Assembly: GCF_000150275.1 (NCBI RefSeq)
Contig: NW_002060946.1
Location: forward strand, 3,819,035-3,883,034
DNA: 64,000 bases
Reading direction: 5' to 3'
DNA from: Trichoplax adhaerens
Lineage: Eukaryota; Placozoa; Uniplacotomia; Trichoplacea; Trichoplacidae
Shown piece by piece: positions 12,958-23,815 of this stretch (position 1 is its first letter; every line of letters starts with the position of its first letter). A model generated the notes under the pieces. That model did no database searches. It was not told where the DNA came from and saw only the letters and a program-made list of their open reading frames with translations. A program made the translations under genes and the position numbers.

Positions 12958-13227
12958 TTACTCCGCTAGTTCGCTACTGACTAATGGACCCCTTTCTTCA
13001 CAAATACGTTGATATTTACCGTATAAATAGTTATGTAGAGCAATGATAGTAGAGTATTTATTCGTATGTGGTCCATTCCTTGAATTTATTGGTATCAACA
13101 GAGTAGTCCGTCCAGTTAATCTACGTTCAATAAATAAATTACATTTCTCATTGTACTGGATTCTATCATTTCTTTCCTCCCATATGTCCCTTAACAATGT
13201 CGACATAACATGAGCTTTATGATACAT
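12958..13227 (-). CDS. Unrecognised 89-codon open reading frame
   Basis: An uninterrupted ATG-to-stop frame of 89 codons, with an in-frame stop just before the ATG. The product is polar and charged (for example RDIWEERNDRIQYNEK and GRTTLLIPINSRNGP), with a W-x-E-R-N pattern. I do not recognise a family. It has no signal peptide and no membrane segment. Its amino-acid mix looks more protein-like than most chance frames in this AT-rich DNA. It could be a small gene, one exon of a larger one, or a decayed transposon piece. Confidence 0.3.
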   Translation of the reverse strand: MYHKAHVMSTLLRDIWEERNDRIQYNEKCNLFIERRLTGRTTLLIPINSRNGPHTNKYSTIIALHNYLYGKYQRICEERGPLVSSELAE

Positions 13228-13451
13228 TGTAGGATATTAGGACCTTATTAACGAAGTACACTTATTAATGATTCTGCCTAGCGATAATGAGACGTTTCAT
13301 AACTAATACGGAAACAATGGCAGCTATATCCCTGGCTTTCAGCCGGCTAATATTTGATCATCACTATCGATATTAATCGAACTGATTAAACTCAAATGGT
13401 AATTGTACTACAATACTACATTCGAATAAGAAGACATGAGTAACAGAAATT

Positions 13452-13680
13452 TCGGCCTTATTTGTCATGGTGGTAAACTGGATAATACTTAATACTACAT
13501 AATACAGTATATACTATATAGCCGGCTACTTTAGTCGCTCAAAATTAGTTACCGATATATTTTATTGAATTACGGCTAAATTTACTATGGTGGTAAACTA
13601 GTAATATCTAACACTAAATATCACTGTATATATTGCTGACTACTTTGGTCACGTAAATCAATTACCGATATATTTTATTG
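13452..13680. repeat. Two-copy degenerate tandem duplication, 113-bp period
   Basis: ATGGTGGTAAACT and TTACCGATATATTTTATTG each occur twice, at matching offsets of about 113 bp. The intervening sequence is recognisably similar but diverged (for example GCCGGCTACTTTAGTC against GCTGACTACTTTGGTC). It is an old local duplication with no coding content. Confidence 0.6.
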
Positions 13681-14784
13681 TCTATTAATATTATTAAATG
13701 AGTATTATTTCATAGTTTTCTTTCTGTTGTCAAACTAACAATCTAGCAATTGACATCGCGAATAAAAATACAGAAAAATTGATGAAATTATTCTTCACAA
13801 TAAGGTATTTGGTTGATATATGATAATTAAAGCATAAAAAAATAATTTTATGAGTTTATTGCGAGGCTAATAAATAAATAAAGATAAATATTTTTGTTTC
13901 CCTGTCGATTCTGAATCAGAAAATAATAATATGACATAGCTACGGTAACACTGTATATTTCCAATCTTTAAAATTTTTAACAAATTGTTATATTGATTTA
14001 AACTTATCAATAATAAAGAGATATGACTCATGTGAGTACGGGACATCTATCACCCGAAATAGAACTGTTCCGTCTCTAATGATAAAATGAAAACTTTAAG
14101 GTATGGCAAATTCGCATTCGTTGAAAAATCCATGGCATATTACGATAGAGAGTAAATACATAAAGTTAAACCTGGAGTTTACAGTTTCAAATTTTACATG
14201 GAGTACATATTTACAGTTATGGTCCATGATATAACTAATTTGTTAATAATACGCCTGTTGTAATATGCTATACTTAATCAATGTGTCATTCACACGTTAG
14301 CTTTGAAATAACTTCGAATAATTTAACTTAACACGTTAAACTTTAGAAAGCGTTAGTATGCGGTAAACTTCTGGATACCTCACTGAAGAAATTAAAAAGT
14401 AGTCATCAAGAAATACATTTTAGAAATTTTACAGCTTTTATGTCCTATTTAGCCCTACACTTACAAAATAAGTAGTATACAATATTAGATCAAGTGTTAG
14501 CAATATGCCAGGTATGTTTTATTTGGATATAGTATTGTAATGGTAGGCTATAAAATAGTCAAATTTTGAAAATATATTGCCGTGAAATATAGCACTTTTC
14601 TGAAAAGCTGTTAGTAAGGGTATAAATCTACACGTATATAGCATGTTTAAAATTTACTAATAATTATATTTATAACTAAACGTGTTGATAAACTTTGTCT
14701 AAAATTTTTAATCGGCATTATTGATCAATCCTACATCCATTGCAGTTGTACCAGTTACGCGTTGGGATGTTTAATAGCTACTAA

Positions 14785-15022
14785 ACTATGGCATATATAG
14801 GGACTTTCTTAATCTTTATGAATTTGATAGCTACCAACTAGGGAGCTCATGGACGTTTTCTTAGTCTTTATAGTAGTTCATGACCGTTAAATTTTGGTAT
14901 ACATGGAACTTTTCCCAATCTTTATAATGGCAACTAACTATGGAGTTTATAGAAGTGTTCTCGATCGTTATAACAACTAATTAATTATTATTGGTTACAT
15001 AAAAGTTTTCTCATATTTATTA
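14785..15022. repeat. Degenerate minisatellite of about 48-52-bp units
   Basis: Four to five diverged units start near 14785, 14837, 14889, 14937 and 14987. Each has ACTATGG-like sequence, then a CATGGA/ACTTTTCT-like block, then AATCTTTATA. Unit identity has decayed strongly, so this is an ancient array. Confidence 0.5.
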
Positions 15023-17144
15023 AGCGCTAAGTATAAAAGACAGTAATTTAATCTTGTTACCCTTCATTATAATTATTAACGATCACAGATAGATATTAAT
15101 TAAAGTGGCAAGTGTTACAGTTTGCGAATATTAATCACATATGCACCTCATTAATGTATAAAATGAGAAGGAATAACATAACATGCATTTATTTTAAAGG
15201 AAATATTAATGGACATAATATGCCCGTAATTAATTATTAATAGTAGTTATTCAGAAATTTTTAATAAAAATACCGAAAAGAAATGTTCGTAAATCAATCG
15301 CTACGCATTATATTAAAATAGAAAGATATGAATGAATTTAATTAATAAAGAACATAGAGAAAATAGCTATTGGATAGTAATAAGTATAACGTAATAAAGA
15401 TAAAGAAGATACTAAATATAGTAAAATATACTGTCAGTATAATACAACACTGATTAGAGTTATTAATTAGCATTGGATTAAAAATTTGGTAAAATACGGG
15501 TATACTTGCTAAGGCATAATTGTAATCGCCTTCGATGATAATTAATTTTACGAATCAATATTCTTTCTGCTACTGTAAGTGGATAAAGTTGAAAGTTTGA
15601 GTTAAAAATTGATACTAGTACATAATAGAGATGACTCGCTACTTATCTCTTGAGTTTGTTAATGCTTGAAAATATTCCCCATGAGTTGTCATTAATTTTA
15701 TGAGTTAATATTCTTTCTAATATTATGAACACTAAAATTGAAAAACTGGGCAGAGATATCAGTGCCAATTCAATTGGTTGCAAGTTAATATATAGTTTTT
15801 GCCTTTTTAGAATACTTAACTTGTAGAATTGATCGTTTTATAAGACATTTGTTCTACAAGCAAGTAGTAACTAATAGTAAATGATTTAGGTGCTTAAATA
15901 GTGAGTAAAAATATCGCAAATTAGATTACTTTTGAATTCTTCTATCATAAATTATACAATCCCGTAGTTTGAGATAGTCAAATATTTGAAATGTTATTAA
16001 GCATAGGCCTATCCCCTTTTGTATTATAGATGTCCTCTAGCTAAGTAAAATGATATTTCTACATTATAATTAGTGCTTCAATAATCACATATATATATAA
16101 TCAAGGAGCATCCATGCTATTATTCTGTTATCTCCAACTATTAGTCCCATACATTCTGGTTTATATTATTAATTTATATAATTGTAATTGTTATGCAGGA
16201 TTGCTATTTTTGATGCGATGTTTTTCTATTGTCGATTTATAGTAATCTTGCAATAGAATTTTATCAGAGTACAGACATTATTTCAAAAAATTGCGTAGTC
16301 TATAGTTGTATGGATCAATTATTATTTCAATACTTCATTAATTAGCTTCACCTTATTTTTCCATTGTTGGTAAGTATCCGTTATATCAGTAAGGGTTTGT
16401 GCCTACAATTGTTAGTTTTTCAATCGTATTATATTGCAAATAAGTGTTGATTAATTTATAGCATTCATGACCGGAATTAATTATCACTGTCAGTAATTAT
16501 ATTCTATCTGATGATTTATATATTGTAAATTAGTATTGATCACTTTAATTATCACCGATTGGCAATCATAATATACGCGTATAGTCATGATTATTATCTC
16601 TGTAAACTACAGCTGTTTTTTAATCGAGTTCTAAGTCTAGCTAGGATTTCAAAGTAAATGAGATCCTATAAATCCAAATTATGTATAGCCTAATTCATGG
16701 CAATCATCATCTTATGGTTGATATTTTTTAATAATTTAATAAAACATTTTTCTATTTAGGGAAATCGTAAGACTAATCATATTAACCATGGTAACTTTAA
16801 CGATGATCAAATAACTAATTAATTTTTCCATTGTCTTTAACAACTCATAAACATTTGCTGATCGGTTGTAATGGCTTTTCCTAAGCTAGAAAGAAATAAT
16901 AGGGTCATAGTTCATTTCGATTTTGATCACGATTCTACTTTTTAAATTTCAAATTTAATTGCAAACTATAGAATAAATAGCAAATTAATACTTCAGATTG
17001 ATTTATCAATTTCATGAAGACTTAGCAAGTGAGGCGATGATCTCATAAATTCAATTCTTTTCCTGTTGCTTTTATAATTTATAACGTCTGATAAATTCAA
17101 TAAAAATTTACGGTTTAAATACAATTCGTTCTTCCAATGATTAC

Positions 17145-17536
17145 CGAAATAATAAAATGTTAAAGCTTGCAGCGATGGAGATGGCTTCAAACAATGAATG
17201 ATTGACTAAATAATTTCAATAACCAGGTATACGTCATCACCATGCACTTAACATGGACTTATAGCAATCCCTTTTAGGTTAAAATGGGCAAAATATTTTT
17301 TCATTAATCAATAATATTGTAATTGCTACTGGCGGATATAAAGTCTTCTATTTACTAGCTAAGAAGTTCATGAATAAACATTATTCTAAATTCAATACAT
17401 GCTAAATAACATTGCCTTGATATTGGTCACTTAAACTAATTAACATTAGAAAAGAATATATAAGCTTACCCCTATTTAATACTTGTTGATATTGTTGCCG
17501 CTGGAACGCTTTAATTAGTGCTAGTTGATCATTCAT
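17145..17536 (-). CDS. Weak candidate exon pair of an unrecognised gene
   Basis: An ATG at 17534-17536 opens a 22-codon polar helix-like peptide (MNDQLALIKAFQRQQYQQVL) ending in a strong donor (G/GTAAGC) at 17470. A second segment, 17145-17205, has an acceptor (ATTATTTAG), continues the frame (HSLFEAISIAASFNILLFR) and ends at a GTAATC donor. Both phases agree. A following exon near 16895 is possible but reaches a stop soon. No family recognised; chance cannot be excluded. Confidence 0.22.
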
Positions 17537-18119
17537 AACATCAAGATAGAAGATTTAGATTGTCACTAATATAAGATAGTTTGCATCGTGATATCGTAAA
17601 AACAAGTTTTCGCATTTTCCGAAAGAAGAAAAATTAAATGTTTAACATATGTATGGCGATGATTTAATTGGACTTTGCTCCTGTTCTAACTAAATTTTCA
17701 TTTAGTGATTACTGGAAATATTTCAATCAAGGAAGAAATCTCAAGTTAAATTAATTTTCAAATTAAGAAAAGGATAAAAAGCCCCACAAGCATTTATCTA
17801 TGCTACCGCGAGGATCTAAATATTTTGTAATAAATATATAACATACCACATTGATTAGATAAATCAACCAGAAAGAATTTTATTGCCTCTTATTACGTGC
17901 ACACTTTCTCGAAAACAAGCTTAAAATAATAAAGTCATTCTTACTTATTTGGCTCAGTTAAGCGACTATCTATTACAATCACGCAAATTTCTTGCTGAAA
18001 TGACAAGAAGTAATCCATAAGGATTAGTTACAAATGCTTGTATGATATACTGAATTTTTTACAGAAAAACTATCTACCGATTTAATATTCTACTAAATAT
18101 ATCTTAATAAAAGCTGATC

Positions 18120-19280
18120 ATGACAGAAGCTATAAATTTGACAGTAATTCCTACAACAATCAAAGGAGGACCCTCGGTGCAAGATGAACTGGAACTTGCT
18201 CTCGAAATTCGAAGACGATTATCAATTGCGCGAATTGTTATTGGCGCTATCGCATTGGTTGTATCGTTTATTGGTACCATCTTAATATGTATAACTGCTG
18301 CTCGGGTCAAAAGATTATGGAGCTTTACCAATATCGTAGTCATCAATATGTGTATAGCTGCATTATTATTCACAATGATTGGTTTATTTAATGCTGCAAC
18401 TGAATTCACATCTTATAAATCATGGCCTTACGGTCCAGTAATGTGTAAGCTATTTACTGTATTCATTCAGATGTCAGTTATTTTTATTGCTTATTCCATG
18501 GTCTGCGTTAGTTATATACGTTACCGGGTTATCTGCCAGCCGTTTAAGACCCCACCTGCACCGAGTATAGCGTACATTATAGTAATTTTGCTATGGATTA
18601 TATCGATTCCGCTACCAACAGTCTATGGAGTATTTACAAGAGTCTACAACTTTCCTGTTGCACCCAACGTTGAAAGGCCTTTCTGTGTACGCCAATATCA
18701 AAATCAGGAATACTCTTATATGCAAGGTCTATCACAGAGGACTTGGAGAGTCTTAACGTGGTTATTATTTGCTGTCAACGTCGTAATTCCGTTAATACTC
18801 ATTTTATTCTTTACGATTAGTATTCATCTTGAATTAAATCAACAACCTGCCGTGACAATGAACATCGATACTCGAGCTGATAAAATATATGCAATTAAGA
18901 AAGACGTTAAGAAAATGAATTTAGTCATTTCTTTAGCATTTTTTATTACATGGAGTCCCATTACAATTTTATATATTATTTCCGAATATAATGTTTTTGA
19001 TCGGCAACCTAATGATACACTAATTCAAGCAATACAGCGCTATCATCTAGGGCAAGGGCTCCAATTCTTTTTTATTACTTTATGTAATTGTTATGGCGCT
19101 ACAACTATTACTATATGTTATAAATTTAATCCTCACTTTAACAGAGCATTCCAAAAAATATTACGTCGATGTTACAACAAGAAACAGAGCAAGATTCAGC
19201 CTGTGCCAAGTCGATCAATAATAATTCCTAGCAGTAAATCAACGAACACTTCTGTTTTATATAATAAGTATAACTTATAA
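18120..19280 (+). CDS. Atypical class A (rhodopsin-like) G-protein-coupled receptor
   Basis: An intronless 386-residue receptor. Seven hydrophobic segments lie at roughly 37-60, 70-92, 108-132, 149-170, 210-234, 266-290 and 308-333. Seen: an N-glycosylation sequon at Asn6, the conserved disulfide pair Cys109 (start of TM3) and Cys189 (ECL2), a Trp159 in TM4, Pro224 in TM5, TWSP (277-280) in the CWxP position of TM6, and an amphipathic helix-8-like stretch after 337. Several hallmarks are changed: DRY is IRY (133-135), the TM2 aspartate is Ala81 (NMCIAALL), the TM1 asparagine is Thr53 and the NPxxY motif is degenerate (NCYGA, 323-327). The C-tail is Ser/Lys-rich. The ligand cannot be inferred. 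The changes suggest altered activation or sodium-site loss, as in other lineage-specific placozoan or cnidarian receptors. Confidence 0.93.
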   Translation: MTEAINLTVIPTTIKGGPSVQDELELALEIRRRLSIARIVIGAIALVVSFIGTILICITAARVKRLWSFTNIVVINMCIAALLFTMIGLFNAATEFTSYKSWPYGPVMCKLFTVFIQMSVIFIAYSMVCVSYIRYRVICQPFKTPPAPSIAYIIVILLWIISIPLPTVYGVFTRVYNFPVAPNVERPFCVRQYQNQEYSYMQGLSQRTWRVLTWLLFAVNVVIPLILILFFTISIHLELNQQPAVTMNIDTRADKIYAIKKDVKKMNLVISLAFFITWSPITILYIISEYNVFDRQPNDTLIQAIQRYHLGQGLQFFFITLCNCYGATTITICYKFNPHFNRAFQKILRRCYNKKQSKIQPVPSRSIIIPSSKSTNTSVLYNKYNL

Positions 19281-22200
19281 TTTTAAAATGTGTAGCTCTG
19301 CTCTATTGCCTTACACTATTTATTTATCAACTTATGAAAGGGTCGAGTAAAGCGACAAAAATGTATATTATAGTCGACATTTACACTTTAAAATTATATA
19401 TATATGACATGTTAATCTTTTCTTTATCGGTACTAATATATAAATGATATAATATGTATTAAAATTATAGCAGCTATTCGTTCGTATTAGCATCATTTAT
19501 TACCTAGGATCTGACTGTTGAATAATACAAAGATCCGTTTCTATATGTCATAAACTTAGCTATCGTTAAAATTACTGAAAGATCATATCGTTACTGTACA
19601 AATAGGCGTTACGTGTACATTGAAAACCTCCTTATTATATCGATGATGTAATTTAAATATCTAGTCATTTGTTCTTCCAACTATAAGGATATCTACATGA
19701 ACGATCGAATTAAACTCTTTAAACATTAAAAAATACTGATAAAATTAGATTGATTAGCTCTACAGCTAGATATCGATCTGATTCATGTTGTTTGGTATAT
19801 AAGATTGTTTCCTCTCTTCCACTGTTTGTATAGTAGGGAGAAATAAATCAAAAATTATTACTATATTGATTCGCTTCTATTTTATAGATACTCGAGCAGA
19901 TATTTTTATCTACTCCTTACCTAAACCGATTTGACTTAAAGTAGGTAAAATCCTTTATTACTAAGTCACGGTTGTACCTATGTACGCGAATAGTAAGTTA
20001 GATCACAATAGGATAGCGATACAGTCTGAAGATGCTTTGCGAATTGTACGTGATCAATTGGCTATAGCAGACTATACATAATGCTAATTCTGCTTCGATA
20101 CTATATGATCTACGTTATTTTAGTCGTTTCTATTAATAATTATTAGTAAAGCTTTCCAGGTTGTACCATTTCCAACAGTCAATCATGTAACACTATAAAA
20201 GATAAAAAGTTACAAAAGAAGTTTGTTAATATGAAATTACCATAATCAACGAATTAAATTATGAATAAATTCCAAGAGAACTATACCGTATATCATATCA
20301 AGCTAAAGCTTTACAACTTACTCGAATGAAACCGTAGCACTTTATTTCAAGTCAGCATGATGTAAAGATCATATAAGCTAGGAGAACGTACAGATGCAAT
20401 GTGTATGTTCCATATCATTCACTGAATACAAAATAATATAGTTAACACAATAATTTATTCTATGTAGTCGATCCAGCATTGTAACTATTTAGGAATCTAC
20501 ATTAAGATAGTCTAGTTGTGAATTTTCTTTTTAATTTATAACATTGTGCAGGTTATATTCTAGTTCATTTGAACGGGTAACTACTCGTAATATAATAAAT
20601 GACATTCCTACAATTGTTTTGTATCGTGTTATATTTCACATCCATAGTAAATTTTGCTGTATTAAACAGATAATGACAGTAGTGTTACTTTATTCACAAT
20701 CATTACGTTAGTATAACAATTATACAATTTTAATCTTAGGGCAAATTTACCATTATGAATGTTTGGATCAGAAACAACATATCAAACATCTATCTATCAT
20801 CATTCTTCTTATCTGAATTATTGATCAATAATTGCTTGCAGTACATTAAAAGCATATTGAAAGATAATTCTAATTCACTTTGTTATAGATTAGATTAAAT
20901 GAGAATACCATTTGCATCGAAAGGAATGAATAATAATCATGTCTTTATGGATATATCTGATTCACAACTATGTATGAAAACTATACAGGAACGGAAAGTT
21001 TTTCAATTTGTAAGAATTCTCAATGTATTCACGAGTGACATTGACCTTCAGTTAGATAATGTACCATTGATTTATAGGATCATTTATCCATGGAATTGTT
21101 ATAATTGAAACTTGTTATAATAAAGATAACATAAGTTGCGAAATTGCATCTATAATTGCGTTTGCCTGGCAGTATAAAATTATTAAAAGAAATAAGTAAT
21201 GAATGTCTAAATTAAGTAAAGGATGTTGCGATTAGTTTTAAATACTGAGACTATAAGTTGTAGCTCATGGGTTGCTAATTGAAAATTATATTTTGCTTAT
21301 AATAATCTGTATTGTTTATAATTGTAATGAGATGAAAGCTTATATGTAAGCTACTAATTCCTTAATCTGCAAAAGTAACTCACGAATATCGAGTTGATTT
21401 TAACTTGATAGGCAAATTACTGTTATATCGTAAATATTTAAAATTGATTTTCAATTCCTTTTTTGTAATTATTATGGCAATAATGTGCATAATTTAATTT
21501 TGACTCACATCAAGCTAATTCTCAATATTTATTTCAATCGCATTTTCTACTTATCTATATTGTTTGATTTTGACCTAGCAGCAAACTAGTAGTCAAGCTT
21601 TTTAAGTACAATCAATTAACTTTAGTAATCTGTACACAGGATGTTATGAAAGCACCATTGTAATGTACAATGTTTATCATGATTGCTTTTTCTAACAGTC
21701 GGCAAAACGTATTGATTTTGATCTACTAGTAAGCCAATCTCTAATATTTATTTGCTCATCTTTCTGGGTATCGACATAGTTTTATCTAGAACCAATAACA
21801 TAACCCAAGCTTAACATTGAAGCTTTATGTATTATAAATTTACATTTATAATTAATCTGCACAGATGATTTCACAATCTCTGCTCTCAGTAGTAGCATAA
21901 TAAACATTATATATTACTAAAGTTACTGTATGTTCATTGTTTACGACCGCCCATGTCCTAAATAAATATCATAAGTTAATTTGAATACTTCTATCGGTCT
22001 CATTGATGTATTTTATACTTTACTAACAAAGACATTCAAGTAGATCTTTGTGAAGTATTTTAATAAAATGCTTCCTTTGCCTTTTATAATTATATCGTTC
22101 GTATAAACTTGCAATTTTAATTGATACCCGTATAAGTGTCTATTAGCCTAGTTAGAAGGTGCCTTGCAATTTTCTCATTTACTACATCAGTAAAGATGAA

Positions 22201-23815
22201 TTGAAAGTTATATGTTTTAAATTTATAATCACGATTACCGTTATGCTTTAAGAAATGATGACACTTGTGTGAGTTAGAGCGCGTTAATAGACATGATCAG
22301 CATGTTATCTACTAAATTAGACAGTCTATAATCATTTATCTATTCAAGCGCTCATATAAATACGTGATATGAATATGCATAAGATGGCACTAACTCAGGC
22401 ATGTGATCTGTCCACTGCCATAATATAGGTGGAGGAAAACGCTTGAAGAGATTTTTGCTTTAAGAATACTACTCGGTAATGAGAGAAACAAAACTATTCA
22501 AATTCATTAATTAATTTTCAATAGCTTATTGGGATTTGAAGGCGATCAAGATAGGATAGGGATAGAAACGCTTGAAAAACTATTTTTTGACTGTCACTAG
22601 ACCTAGTAATACATGTATAGCAAAGTTCTATATGTATTTTTATCATGGAAATAAATGAAGGGAAGCAAAAAATTACTTCTTGAAATACCAAGCCGAAGAA
22701 ACAGCAAAATATATTTTAGCTCGCCAATAAGTATATATAGGCAAATCAATGGTAAGACAAATGAAAAAAGAAGGAGGAGGGAAAAAATACCACAAGAAAG
22801 GACTTGCAATATATCCAATGTCCTGAGGAAGATGGACAAGACCTGTCCATCGCATAACTAAATGGGAATTTTAGTTCTTCAACACCGTTCTGTATTCCGG
22901 CTAAAGTATCATTTTTGCAGGTTGGTTCTATATATGGTTATACAAGTTTAAAATTACTTCGATAATGGGATACTGGTTAACTGACGCGTATTTAGCTGAT
23001 GCTAATATTAATAAATAAATATAATTTATATAATTTACTATGGTTTATTTTATTATATTTATTAACTATAATTACTGTACTGTACTGTACAGTACAGTAC
23101 AGTACACTTACAGTCTTTTCTCAAGCACCAACATTAATACTGTACTGTACAGTACTGTACTGTACAGTACAGTGTACAGTACAGTAATTCAAGTACTGTG
23201 TACTGTAGTAAGAGCATGCGTAGACTGCTCGATATAGTCAGTATATTGTATCTGTAGGCAATGTACTCGCTAAGCGCACTTATGCAAAGGCCAATGTGGC
23301 CGTTCAGTGGCCGAAAATGTGAAATTTATTATTTTTCTGGTCATTCTACTACGCTCTATTACTGAAATTGTCTATCATAGCGTACAAAACCAACCGTCAG
23401 TTCATTTTATTTTATGACCATCGTGGATAGTATTGTGTTCTGCTACAGACGTACGGTACAGCTCAAATGACTTGCAACAGAGGAACAGAGTTGGCCTCTA
23501 CTAACTCACTCCTGTTAATGCGTACTGTATTGGACCTAAAACCGACGCTGTAAGCCTAGTTGAATGAGTTGGAACCACGTGACCTTATTGGTTGTCATAG
23601 ATACACAAACACATCATACCTATAGCAAATTGGGTCTACTGATGTGTTGAACTATCTTGGCCTACAAGACGATAACAAAGTAGTCAAATTACTGTGTTAC
23701 AACAGTAAACTAGTTAAAATTAAAAAGAGGCAAGATAATCTTGCAGTAAAGGCGTAGATTGGACGACCATCACTCTGTATATTGCTGTAAAGAATAACAT
23801 TAATAAACAAGCAAA
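19281..23815. other. Spacer between the GPCR and GAS8
   Basis: About 4.5 kb with no recognised gene. It contains the GPCR 3' flank, a diffuse stretch of similar AT-rich phrases near 21230-21900, a purine-rich patch at about 22650-22860 and a palindromic TACTGTA/CAGTA block at 23075-23190. The frames of 60-80 codons here overlap each other on several strands and have no homology signal. Confidence 0.55.
23075..23190. repeat. Palindromic (TACTG)n/(CAGTA)n repeat block
   Basis: Runs of TACTG turn into runs of their reverse complement CAGTA, so the DNA reads as nested palindromes such as TACTGTACAGTA. Two clusters lie about 30 bp apart. The same motif recurs in many spacers of this window. Confidence 0.85.

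Larger units (their letters stand above)
13228..18119. other. Long AT-rich spacer with decayed tandem repeats
   Basis: About 4.9 kb before the GPCR. It contains a two-copy 113-bp duplication near 13452-13680, a degenerate array of about 50-bp units at 14785-15022, and a diffuse two-copy similarity near 16430-16580 (ATATTGnAAATnAGTnTTGAT). A weak candidate exon pair lies at 17145-17536. Nothing else is supportable. Confidence 0.55.

Noticed and set aside
18104-18409. 101-codon minus-strand frame
   Set aside because: Antisense shadow of the GPCR N-terminal half.
22603-22861. Three overlapping frames of 60-78 codons on both strands
   Set aside because: They lie over one purine-rich patch and contradict each other; none shows family motifs.
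22999-23237. Frames of 62-65 codons rich in Tyr, Cys, Thr and Val
   Set aside because: They are translations of the TACTGTA/CAGTA palindromic block.
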